From Rhodococcus opacus (GTDB taxonomy: Bacteria; Actinomycetota; Actinomycetes; Mycobacteriales; Mycobacteriaceae), in NCBI RefSeq assembly GCF_012396235.1, contig NZ_JAAXPA010000003.1, forward strand, positions 62,001-126,000: a DNA stretch of 64,000 nt, in the 5' to 3' direction. Below, piece by piece: positions 24,248-31,377 of this stretch. Both the position numbers and the translations under genes were made by a program. Each line of letters opens with the position of its first letter. Position 1 is the stretch's first letter. Below the pieces are notes generated by a model that was given only the letters and a program-made list of their open reading frames with translations, was not told the DNA's origin and ran no database searches.

Positions 24248-25446
24248 CGTCCGGACTCCCGGTGGTCGGGGTTCGCGCCGATGACCGACGGAATGACGGT
24301 GCGTCCGTCGGAGAAGTGCTCGAAGTTCTTCAGGTAGTCGGGGGTCTCCCGTTCGTCCTCGTCCTGTGAACCCGCCCCGGCGGCGCCCGCTCCACGTCCG
24401 ACCGTCATCGGTCCGCTGCCGGTGGCGCCGCGCGCCGCCGCAGCCGGGTTCACGTCGGCGCGAACGTCTCCGATCACCCCGCCGGGTGCGGTTGCCGGTG
24501 CGCCGGGCCGTGCGCCCTGGCCGCCGTCCGTCTTGCCCCAGCCCTCGGGCAGGGTCGCCCCGCCTGCGGTGCCCGCACCGATCGCACCGACCGAGGTGCG
24601 GGCTGCCGCCGCGCTGGTCGAGGCAGAGCCGCCGCCGTACGCGCCGCCGGACATCATCGGCGCACCGCCCACCATCGGGGTGACGCCGCCACCGGTGACC
24701 GCGGACAATGCCGCGCCACCGATGTTGCTCGCGGCCGACGTGGCGGTCGAGACGGTGGTGCCCGCGATGCTCCCGACCTGCGACGCGGCCGTGGTGACGG
24801 CCGGGTTCTGGCCGGCGGCCATCAGTGCGGCAGCGGCGGCACGCGTCGGATCGAATTCACCGTCGGACGGGATTTCGTCGAAGGTCCCGACCTCCTTCGA
24901 ATCGGCCTTCGTGACGATACGAGGGGGCTGCCTGTACGTGCGTTTGAGTGCCAGGATGTTCGACGCGGCCTCGTATCCCTCCATCACGAGCCCGGCGCGA
25001 ATGTCCATCGCGCGGTCCGCGGCTTCGGCGGCCGCGGCGGTGCCGTTGAGCGCCCCACCCGTCGTGTACGCGGTGGCCTTCGCGGTTTTCACTGCGACGA
25101 TCTCGGGGATGCTGGGCATGATGAGCGCGGCGGTGGTGTAGGCGCCCGCTTCGAGCCCGGCCTTCGCTGCGGTGTCCGCGGCGAGTTCGGCACATTCCGC
25201 CGTCCACACCGTGAACGGCGTGATCTTGGCGAGCGCCGCGACCGCGGACACTCCCTGCCAGCCGGCCGCGAGTTCGGCCATCACGCGGACGAGTGTGAGG
25301 TTGGCGTCGACGAAGCTCGTGGACAGCGCCGTCCACGCCGCGCTCGCCACGCTGAGCGGCACCGGACCCGCGCCGGCGGCGAGGGTGGTCGAGTTGACGG
25401 TTGCCCCTCGGGGCAACCAGATGACACCTGTCAGTCCCATGGTCAT
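24244..25446 (-). CDS. PPE family protein
   Basis: A 400-residue PPE-type protein. The N-terminal about 180 residues form the helical PPE domain, starting TGVIWLPRGATVNSTTLAAG, with the turn AAGWQGVSAVAAL standing in for the WxG motif and TPFTVWTAECAELAADTA helices after it. The literal Pro-Pro-Glu is replaced by PRG, so it is a divergent member. The remaining half is Gly/Ala/Thr-rich and disordered (SGGAYGGGSAS), ending in an acidic DEDERETPDYLKNFEHF segment. Expected to pair with the PE protein and be exported by an ESX system. The ATG at 25446 has AGGAG upstream; the frame is open much further but crosses the PE gene. Confidence 0.83.
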   Translation of the reverse strand: MTMGLTGVIWLPRGATVNSTTLAAGAGPVPLSVASAAWTALSTSFVDANLTLVRVMAELAAGWQGVSAVAALAKITPFTVWTAECAELAADTAAKAGLEAGAYTTAALIMPSIPEIVAVKTAKATAYTTGGALNGTAAAAEAADRAMDIRAGLVMEGYEAASNILALKRTYRQPPRIVTKADSKEVGTFDEIPSDGEFDPTRAAAAALMAAGQNPAVTTAASQVGSIAGTTVSTATSAASNIGGAALSAVTGGGVTPMVGGAPMMSGGAYGGGSASTSAAAARTSVGAIGAGTAGGATLPEGWGKTDGGQGARPGAPATAPGGVIGDVRADVNPAAAARGATGSGPMTVGRGAGAAGAGSQDEDERETPDYLKNFEHFSDGRTVIPSVIGANPDHRESGR

Positions 25447-25480
25447 ATCTGATCTCCTGGTGGTCTCGAGGCGCCGGCCG

Positions 25481-25786
25481 TCACATGCCCGCAGCGAGCG
25501 ACGCGCCGAGCGCGAGGTCCTCGGCGACATACAACGCGGCCTGGGTGCGGAGTGTGTTCGCGGTCTCGCGCATCTCGAGAATGCCCTGGGCGACAGCAGG
25601 AGTGAACGTGTTGGCGACGGTATTGAAGTAACCAGCCGCGTGCAGCGAGACCTCTTCGCTCCCGGAGGGAAGCACGCGGATGGCCGCGGAGTTGAGAGCG
25701 ACCGCGGTCTCGAGACGCGCGGCGAGCGCGTCGAGTTCCAGGGCGGCGGCGACAAGAGCTTCAGGTGCGACGTGCAGAGCTGGCAT
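25481..25786 (-). CDS. PE family protein
   Basis: A 101-residue PE-domain protein with two long helices: LHVAPEALVAAALELDALAARLETAVAL, with the Pro-Glu near residue 8, and EEVSLHAAGYFNTVANTFTPAVAQGILEMRETANTLRTQAALYVAEDLALG. The YVAED segment near the end fits the YxxxD/E export signal of type VII substrates. AAGGAG precedes the ATG at good distance. It is the first gene of the PE-PPE-EspG unit. PE genes are rare outside slow-growing mycobacteria, so a lone module in a rhodococcus-like genome is notable. Confidence 0.83.
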   Translation of the reverse strand: MPALHVAPEALVAAALELDALAARLETAVALNSAAIRVLPSGSEEVSLHAAGYFNTVANTFTPAVAQGILEMRETANTLRTQAALYVAEDLALGASLAAGM

Positions 25787-25845
25787 TGCGTCGAACTCCT
25801 TCTTGACCTAGGCAGGCGGAAGGCAGTTGCCCCCCGGCAAACGAA

Positions 25846-25857
25846 CTGCATGTGCAG
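25846..25857. promoter_or_regulatory. Inverted repeat CTGCA-TG-TGCAG upstream of the PE gene
   Basis: A perfect 5-bp inverted repeat with a 2-base centre sits about 60 bp upstream of the PE start, where an operator or promoter element would be expected. Candidate only. Confidence 0.25.
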
Positions 25858-25906
25858 CTGTCCCTACACACTTGGACGCTGCAACGCGCTCTTCGGTTCC
25901 CCCCGA

Positions 25907-25929
25907 TCCCGAGAAATTTCTTCTCGGGA
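25907..25929 (-). terminator. Hairpin after the metallopeptidase gene
   Basis: TCCCGAGAA (25907-25915) and TTCTCGGGA (25921-25929) form a perfect 9-bp stem with a 5-base loop. It lies 8 bp past the stop of the metallopeptidase gene on the minus strand and ahead of the PE promoter, so it probably ends the upstream transcript. Confidence 0.65.
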
Positions 25930-25936
25930 AAACCGT

Positions 25937-26287
25937 TCATCCCCAGCCGAGCTCGTGCAAGCGATCTTCTTCTATCCCGAAGTAGTGCGCAACCTCGTGT
26001 ATCACGGTGACGGCCACCTCGTGGACGACTTCCTCCTCCGAACTGCAAATTTCGAGGAGGGCGTCGCGGTAGACGGTAATCGTATCGGGCAGCGATCCGC
26101 CGTAATGGCTGTCCCGTTCCGTCAACGCGATCCCGTGGTAGAGGCCCAGAAGATACGGGTCCTCGTCGTTGCGGTCGTCGACGAGGACGACGACGTTGTC
26201 GATCGCGGACGCGAGCTGGGGTGGGATCAGATCGAGTGCGTCGCCCACCAATTCCTCGAATCGGTCGGGCGTCATGCTCACCGCCAC
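25937..26287 (-). CDS. Metallopeptidase family zincin (Rv3836-like)
   Basis: A 116-residue minimal zincin of the metallopeptidase (DUF1025-type) family. The zinc-binding HEVAHYFGIEEDRLHELGWG tail is complete: HExxH followed by a third ligand downstream. The N-terminal MTPDRFEELVGDALDLIPPQL is the family lead-in. Substrate unknown. The start is GTG at 26287, one base after the stop of the septum-formation-like gene (TGA then T then GTG), implying coupling; in-frame GTG 26281 and ATG 26275 are alternatives. The pairing matches M. tuberculosis Rv3835-Rv3836. Confidence 0.88.
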   Translation of the reverse strand: MAVSMTPDRFEELVGDALDLIPPQLASAIDNVVVLVDDRNDEDPYLLGLYHGIALTERDSHYGGSLPDTITVYRDALLEICSSEEEVVHEVAVTVIHEVAHYFGIEEDRLHELGWG

Positions 26288-26288
26288 A

Positions 26289-27395
26289 TCAGTTCCCGGG
26301 GACCGGCGCTGCGCCGGGAAGCGGTGTCGGAATCGACCTACCCTCCGGGACCGGCGGCGGCGGTACGGGCGCCGCGCCGTTGATGAGGATCTCGCCCTTC
26401 GCCGAACCGGTGATGGTCGAGAAGCCGCCGGCGTCGGTCTCCTTGCCCACCGAGCAGTTCACCCGCCTGCTGCCCGCGAGCCAACTGTCGAGTTCCAGGT
26501 TGTCCCAGAACAGCGTGAGCGTCTTGTTGCGCAGCGCGTCGGCGGAACCGAGGTACTCGTTGGCGGCCTGCGTGCACACGCCTTCGAGATACTTGTCCTG
26601 GTCTTCGACGGCCGGCATCGAGGAAGGGAACTGGGTGGCCAGGTCGACGACGGAGATCACTTCGAAGGCGTGGGGTTGCGCGCAGTCGACGGGATCGGTG
26701 GGCACGTTCTGGTTGATGCCGATGCAGGTGCCCGGATCCCAGATGTTGGATTGGTCCTGCTCGGCCACCTTGCCGGTGAACGGCAGCAACGTCCCTGCGG
26801 TGCTGGAGAATTGAAGGCCGCACCGCAGAGTGCGCTCGCCCGCCGCCCAACCGGACTCGCTGGGGAACATGAGACCCACGCTGAACTTGCCGTACGGATC
26901 GAACTTCGCGCCGAGGTAGGAGTCGACGGCGGGCACACAGTGTTCGTCGCGCAGCGCGGCGAACCGCAGCGCACCCGGGTAACGCGAACCCGGACCGAAC
27001 TCGGCACCCGGATACACGCTGAGGTCCAGCGGTGCCGCCACCTCGAACCGGTGTTCCTCCGAGCAGTCGACCTTCGCGACGTCCTTCCGGTCTTCCTGCG
27101 GATCGTTCGACGGCGTCCAGTCGAGGCAGTCGCCTGCCGCCGCCGAAGCGAACGCGTCGCCGTCCACCGAACCCGTCGCCTGCGGTCCGGAACCGGCGGA
27201 GTGCGCGGGGAGGTTCTCGCTGCGGTTGAAACCGCCTGCGATCGCGAACGTGGCGATCGCCGCCACCACGGCACCTGCCGCGACGGCCGCGAGCGCGCGA
27301 CGCGTCGTGGTCGCGGACATGCTGCGGGGAGCCTTCTCCGGTTGCCCGGCATTCTTCGGCTGGGGGTCGGCGCCGTTCGACTGATCTGAGGACAT
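26289..27395 (-). CDS. Septum-formation-like membrane-anchored protein (Rv3835-like)
   Basis: A 368-residue single-pass protein: short cytosolic tail, one helix (about residues 36-55, ALAAVAAGAVVAAIATFAIA), then two similar extracytoplasmic domains. Each domain has a Cys-centred pattern (GDCLDWTP...VDCSEEHRFEV and GTCIGINQ...VDCAQPHAFEV), the septum-formation domain arrangement with likely disulfides. The C-terminus is Pro-rich. The ATG at 27395 (MSSDQSNG) is chosen over a much longer open frame that runs antisense through serS. It heads an operon with the zincin and is divergent from the ankyrin gene. Confidence 0.85.
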   Translation of the reverse strand: MSSDQSNGADPQPKNAGQPEKAPRSMSATTTRRALAAVAAGAVVAAIATFAIAGGFNRSENLPAHSAGSGPQATGSVDGDAFASAAAGDCLDWTPSNDPQEDRKDVAKVDCSEEHRFEVAAPLDLSVYPGAEFGPGSRYPGALRFAALRDEHCVPAVDSYLGAKFDPYGKFSVGLMFPSESGWAAGERTLRCGLQFSSTAGTLLPFTGKVAEQDQSNIWDPGTCIGINQNVPTDPVDCAQPHAFEVISVVDLATQFPSSMPAVEDQDKYLEGVCTQAANEYLGSADALRNKTLTLFWDNLELDSWLAGSRRVNCSVGKETDAGGFSTITGSAKGEILINGAAPVPPPPVPEGRSIPTPLPGAAPVPGN

Positions 27396-27476
27396 CGATT
27401 TCCATAATGCCTGTTCCACTCGTGGAAGCAGAACAACTCCCGCAATCGGCTGGAACCTGGCGTAACTTCGACGACC

Positions 27477-27896
27477 ATGAGTGACGATCCTCAGCACTCC
27501 GCCGAGCCGGTGGATCCTGAACTGCAAGAGCTCGCCGGGCGTGTGTTCGACACGGCACGATCCGGCGACGCCGTGTCCTTGGCCACGTACCTCGATGCGG
27601 GCGTCCCGGTGAACCTGGCCAATCAGAACGGCGACACTCTGGTGATGCTGGCCGCCTACCACGGTCACGCCGTGGCCGTTCAGGTCCTGATCGACCGCGG
27701 CGCCGACGTCGACCGGCTCAACGACAAGGGACAGTCCCCGCTGGCAGGGGCGCTGTTCAAGGGTGAGGACGCCGTGGTGCGGACCCTCGTCGCCGGTGGT
27801 GCCGACGCCACGGCCGGCCACCCGACCGCCGTCGACGCTGCCCGCATGTTCGGCCGCGAGGACCTTCTGAGCCTGCTGGAACCGAAACCGGAGTGA
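27477..27896 (+). CDS. Ankyrin repeat protein
   Basis: A 139-residue soluble protein made of about three ankyrin repeats; clear units are NQNGDTLVMLAAYHGHAVAVQVLIDRGADVDRLNDKGQSPL and the following GAL...EDAVVRTLVAGGADATAG. Expected to be a protein-binding module; no partner is evident. It lies 33 bp upstream of serS on the same strand and may be co-transcribed. Confidence 0.9.
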   Translation: MSDDPQHSAEPVDPELQELAGRVFDTARSGDAVSLATYLDAGVPVNLANQNGDTLVMLAAYHGHAVAVQVLIDRGADVDRLNDKGQSPLAGALFKGEDAVVRTLVAGGADATAGHPTAVDAARMFGREDLLSLLEPKPE

Positions 27897-27929
27897 GCCG
27901 CTCCGCGGCGCCCGGTAGGGTTTGAAGCC

Positions 27930-29186
27930 GTGATTGACCTGAAGTTCCTCCGCGAGAACCCCGACGCCGTCCGCGAGTCGCAGCGCACCCGTGGCGAAGA
28001 TCCCGCCCTGGTCGACGCGTTGCTCGAGGCCGACGCGTCCCGGCGCGCCGCCGTTCTCGCCGGCGACAATCTGCGTGCCGAGCAGAAAGCGTTCGGCAAG
28101 AAGGTCGGGCAGGCGTCCCCGGAGGAGCGTCCGGCGTTGCTCGAGGGCTCCAAGGAACTCGCGGCCAAGGTCAAGCAGGCCGAGGCCGAGCAGCACGAGG
28201 CGCAGGCCGCGCTCGACGCCGCGCACCGGGCGATCTCCAACGTCGTCCAGGAGGGCGCCCCCGCGGGCGGCGAGGACGACTTCGTCACCCTCGAGACGGT
28301 CGGCGAGATTCCCACGTTCGACTTCGAACCCAAGGACCACCTCGAGCTGGGTGAGTCGCTGGGGCTGATCGACATGGAGCGCGGCGCGAAGGTCTCCGGT
28401 GCCCGCTTCTACTTCCTCACCGGCTTCGGCGCGATGCTGCAGCTGGGAATGCTGCAGCTGGCCGCGCAGAAAGCGATGGCCAACGGCTTCCAGATGATGA
28501 TCCCGCCGGTGCTGGTGCGACCGGAGATCATGGCGGGAACCGGGTTCCTCGGCGCCCACGCGGACGAGATCTATCACCTCGCCGACGACGACCTGTACCT
28601 CGTCGGCACGTCCGAGGTCCCGTTGGCCGGGTACCACTCGGGCGAGATCCTCGACCTCGCCGACGGCCCCAAGCGGTACGCCGGCTGGTCGACGTGCTTC
28701 CGCCGCGAGGCCGGCAGCTACGGCAAGGACACCCGCGGCATCATCCGGGTCCACCAGTTCGACAAGGTGGAGATGTTCACCTACTGCAAGCCCGAGGACG
28801 CCGACGCGGAGCACCAGCGCCTGCTCGGGTGGGAGCGCGACATGCTCGCCGCCATCGACGTGCCCTACCGCGTGATCGACGTGGCCGGTGGCGACCTGGG
28901 GTCGTCGGCCGCCCGCAAGTTCGACTGCGAGGCCTGGGTGCCCACGCAGCAGGCATATCGCGAGCTCACCTCGACGTCCAACTGCACGACGTTCCAGGCG
29001 CGTCGTCTCGGTGTCCGGTACCGCGACGAGAACGGGAAGCCGCAGACGGCCGCGACCCTCAACGGCACCCTCGCCACCACCCGGTGGATCGTCGCCATCC
29101 TGGAGAACCACCAGCAGTCCGACGGCACGGTGCGGGTGCCCGAGGCGCTCGTGCCGTTTGTCGGGACGGATGTCCTGAAGCCATGA
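27930..29186 (+). CDS. serS: Seryl-tRNA synthetase
   Basis: Charges tRNA-Ser with serine. The 418-residue class II synthetase has the N-terminal tRNA-binding coiled coil (residues about 30-105) and the catalytic core: the TSE loop in [12 protein letters not shown], motif 2 [20 protein letters not shown] and motif 3 [20 protein letters not shown], ending VPFVGTD. Length is normal. The start is GTG at 27930 ([12 protein letters not shown]). Counterpart of M. tuberculosis serS (Rv3834c). Confidence 0.98.
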   Translation: MIDLKFLRENPDAVRESQRTRGEDPALVDALLEADASRRAAVLAGDNLRAEQKAFGKKVGQASPEERPALLEGSKELAAKVKQAEAEQHEAQAALDAAHRAISNVVQEGAPAGGEDDFVTLETVGEIPTFDFEPKDHLELGESLGLIDMERGAKVSGARFYFLTGFGAMLQLGMLQLAAQKAMANGFQMMIPPVLVRPEIMAGTGFLGAHADEIYHLADDDLYLVGTSEVPLAGYHSGEILDLADGPKRYAGWSTCFRREAGSYGKDTRGIIRVHQFDKVEMFTYCKPEDADAEHQRLLGWERDMLAAIDVPYRVIDVAGGDLGSSAARKFDCEAWVPTQQAYRELTSTSNCTTFQARRLGVRYRDENGKPQTAATLNGTLATTRWIVAILENHQQSDGTVRVPEALVPFVGTDVLKP

Positions 29187-29235
29187 ACGCAGGCGCAGGG
29201 CTTTTGGGAAGGCTACCCTTGCGCGAACGCCGAAA

Positions 29236-29254
29236 TGATGTAACCCTTACCTAA
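29236..29254. promoter_or_regulatory. IdeR-like iron box upstream of bfd
   Basis: TGATGTAACCCTTACCTAA agrees with the IdeR consensus at 13 of 19 positions and has the same core TAACCCT-ACCTAA as the box at 19571. It ends 22 bp before the bfd start, placed to repress bfd when iron is abundant. Confidence 0.65.
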
Positions 29255-29276
29255 TCGAGTTGGTAAGGAGCTCCAC

Positions 29277-29456
29277 ATGTTCGTGTGCATCTGCAAGGCA
29301 GTGACGGAAGACGAAGTGCATGAGCACTGTGCTGCCGGAGCTGACAGTGCGGATGCCATCGGTGAGCGTTGCGGCGCCGGATGGGGATGCGGAACCTGCG
29401 TCGATCGGTTGAAGGAGATTCTGGAGCGGTCGGCCGCCGACAGCGTGGCCGCGTAA
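29277..29456 (+). CDS. bfd: Bacterioferritin-associated ferredoxin
   Basis: A 59-residue [2Fe-2S] protein that delivers electrons to bacterioferritin so stored iron can be released. The cluster cysteines follow the Bfd pattern: C4 and C6 (VCICKAV) and C38 and C41 (GWGCGTC), with a basic/helical end DRLKEILER. AAGGAG lies six bases before the ATG. An IdeR-like box lies directly upstream and the bacterioferritin gene follows 92 bp downstream, an arrangement that supports the assignment strongly. Confidence 0.93.
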   Translation: MFVCICKAVTEDEVHEHCAAGADSADAIGERCGAGWGCGTCVDRLKEILERSAADSVAA

Positions 29457-29476
29457 CGAAACCGCAGCACAACTGA

Positions 29477-29503
29477 ATCCCGCGATTCTCTACATCGCGG
29501 GAT
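29477..29503 (+). terminator. Perfect 10-bp hairpin between bfd and bfr
   Basis: ATCCCGCGAT (29477-29486) and ATCGCGGGAT (29494-29503) pair perfectly around a 7-base loop, 20 bp after the bfd stop. It could end or attenuate the bfd transcript before bfr. Confidence 0.65.
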
Positions 29504-29516
29504 ATTGCCGGTGGTA

Positions 29517-29540
29517 CGTTCGCCTCAACCGGGGCGAACG
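29517..29540 (+). promoter_or_regulatory. Hairpin abutting the bfr ribosome binding site
   Basis: CGTTCGCC (29517-29524) and GGCGAACG (29533-29540) form a perfect 8-bp stem with an 8-base loop. It ends immediately before the GAGAAG that serves as the bfr ribosome site (ATG at 29549), so folding may influence bfr translation. Confidence 0.5.
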
Positions 29541-29548
29541 GAGAAGTC

Positions 29549-30034
29549 ATGCGCGGCGACGACGAAGTAATTGCTCTTCTCAACGAACAGTTGACCAGTG
29601 AGCTGACTGCGATCAACCAGTACTTTCTGCACTCCAAGATGCAAGCCAATTGGGGCTTCACCAAACTGGCGGACAAGACTCGGGCGGAGTCCATCGAGGA
29701 GATGAATCACGCCGAGATCCTCACCGACCGGATCCTGTTCCTCGAGGCGCTTCCGAACTATCAGAAGCTGCTGCCGCTGCGCATCGGACAGGACCTACGC
29801 GAGCAGTTCCATTCCGACCTCTCCATCGAAGTCGAGGTCGTCGAGCGCCTGCGTCCGGGAATCCAGATGTGCCGCGACAAGGGCGATGCCACGTCGGCGA
29901 AACTGCTCGAGACGATCCTCGAGGAAGAAGAGGATCACATCGACTATCTGGAGACGCAGATCGAACTGATGGACAAGATGGGCGACCAGCTCTACATGGC
30001 CCAGCTCGTCGATCAGCCGCCGACCGTCGGATAG
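29549..30034 (+). CDS. bfr: Bacterioferritin (haem-containing)
   Basis: Iron-storage bacterioferritin of 161 residues. The haem ligand Met52 is present (EEMNHAE), and the dinuclear-centre ligands Glu18, Glu51 and His54 are in register, with EEEEDHIDYLETQ supplying the later Glu and His. Length is typical of the family. It follows bfd and is the third ferritin-superfamily gene in 16 kb, distinct from the two non-haem ferritins at 13.9 and 15.9 kb. Confidence 0.96.
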   Translation: MRGDDEVIALLNEQLTSELTAINQYFLHSKMQANWGFTKLADKTRAESIEEMNHAEILTDRILFLEALPNYQKLLPLRIGQDLREQFHSDLSIEVEVVERLRPGIQMCRDKGDATSAKLLETILEEEEDHIDYLETQIELMDKMGDQLYMAQLVDQPPTVG

Positions 30035-30137
30035 TCGAAAACGGGGTGACACCCCCGGCGGGGAGTGCGAAACTGGGCGCGTGAGATATCCCGCCGACCA
30101 GCCTTGACCCAGTTCGCAGCGTTCTCTCGCCGTCCGC

Positions 30138-31325
30138 GTGGTCGGCTACGTGTCCACGCGCGACCCCATCCCGCTCTACGGTCTGTACGACCTGCTGTTC
30201 GCCGACCACGGACTGAGCGTCGGTCAGATCTCGTCCCTGTTCGTCATCTGGTCGGTCGTGTCCTTCGTCGCCGAGGTGCCGTCCGGCGCGTGGGCCGACA
30301 CCGTGTCTCGACGTGGCCTCCTGGTGTTCGCGTCCGTGCTGTACACGGCCGGATTCAGCGGGTGGATCCTCGTGCCGTCGTACGCGGGATTCGCGGCCGG
30401 ATTCGTGTTGTGGGGCATCAGCGGCGCCATCCAGTCGGGCACGTTCGAGGCGTTGCTGTACGACGAACTCGTGGCGCGAGGCGCCGCCGGTGACTTCGCG
30501 AGGTTGCTCGGCTTCGCCAACTCCGGCGCCATGGTGTGCAACCTTCTCGCGACCCTGACGGCGGCGCCGCTCTACGTCCTCGGCGGATATCCGTTGGTCG
30601 GATGGGTCAGCGTCGGTGCGACCGTGGTCCACGGGGGCTTCGCCCTGTTGCTGCCCGCGGCACCCAAGGTCGAGGAGGCCGACGAGACCCTCGACGTCGC
30701 GGACGAACGCCGGGGACTCGCGGCCCGGTACGCCGCGATGCTGCGTGCCGGCCTCGGCGAGGTGACGCGGGAGGCGGTGGTCCGGCGCGGAGTGCTGCTC
30801 TCGGCGGTGCTGATCGCGTTCCTGGCGTTCGACGAGTACTTCGGGCTCCTCGCCCGCGACGGTGGCACAGCGACGGCGTCCGTACCGCTGCTCGTCGCGA
30901 TCACGGTGAGCGGTCAGGTGGTCGGCACAGCCCTCGCCGGACGCACGGCGTCGATGCGTGCCGTGACGATGGGGCGGGCCGTTGCCGTCGCCGCGATCCT
31001 GCTCGGCGGGGGAGCGCTGCTCGGCGGTGTCCCCGGATTCCTCGCGCTCGGCGTCGGCTACGGCATCCTCGGCAACGCGATGATCGTGTCGGAAGCGCGC
31101 GTACAGGATGCGATCACCGGTCCCGCACGCGCCACCGTCACGTCGGTGGCGGGACTGTTCGGTGGGTTGGCCGCGGTGCTGATCTACGCGGGCGTGGCCG
31201 TCGGGTCCCTGTGGCTGTCGGTCACGACGCTCGTCGCGGCACTGGCCGTTCCCGTGCTGCTGTCGGCGGTCCTGGTGCGTCGGTGGCTGCCGCCGGTCCG
31301 CACCGACGCCCCCACTGCCGGGTGA
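30138..31325 (+). CDS. MFS transporter
   Basis: Major facilitator superfamily permease of 395 residues with about 12 helices. The loop 2-3 signature is recognisable in SGAWADTVSRRGLLV, and a helix-rich GAIQSGTFEALLYDEL follows. The N-terminus is short (VVGYVSTRDPIPLYGLYDLLFADHGLS); an in-frame TGA 33 bp before the GTG at 30138 rules out a longer start, and helix 1 appears complete. The substrate is unknown; similar actinobacterial proteins are annotated as drug or sugar efflux pumps. Confidence 0.85.
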   Translation: MVGYVSTRDPIPLYGLYDLLFADHGLSVGQISSLFVIWSVVSFVAEVPSGAWADTVSRRGLLVFASVLYTAGFSGWILVPSYAGFAAGFVLWGISGAIQSGTFEALLYDELVARGAAGDFARLLGFANSGAMVCNLLATLTAAPLYVLGGYPLVGWVSVGATVVHGGFALLLPAAPKVEEADETLDVADERRGLAARYAAMLRAGLGEVTREAVVRRGVLLSAVLIAFLAFDEYFGLLARDGGTATASVPLLVAITVSGQVVGTALAGRTASMRAVTMGRAVAVAAILLGGGALLGGVPGFLALGVGYGILGNAMIVSEARVQDAITGPARATVTSVAGLFGGLAAVLIYAGVAVGSLWLSVTTLVAALAVPVLLSAVLVRRWLPPVRTDAPTAG

Positions 31326-31365
31326 ACGCACCCTTCGACGCCTCAGATGCGCCGAAGGGTACGTT
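31325..31365. terminator. Bidirectional terminator hairpin after the MFS gene
   Basis: AACGCACCCTTCG (31325-31337) and CGAAGGGTACGTT (31353-31365) pair with one mismatch across a 15-base loop. The left arm starts on the last base of the MFS stop codon and the right arm is 12 bp from the stop of the convergent MBL-Rieske gene, so it can serve both. Confidence 0.75.
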
Positions 31366-31377
31366 CGCCCGCCGGGG

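Noticed and set aside
26289..29111. Very long minus-strand frame running from the septum-formation-like gene back through serS
   Set aside because: Only the part from 27395 encodes a recognisable protein; the extension is antisense to the ankyrin and serS genes.
30138..31325. MFS transporter as an N-terminally truncated pseudogene
   Set aside because: The upstream in-frame stop looked suspicious, but helix 1 and all later helices appear present, so the gene seems intact with a short N-terminus.
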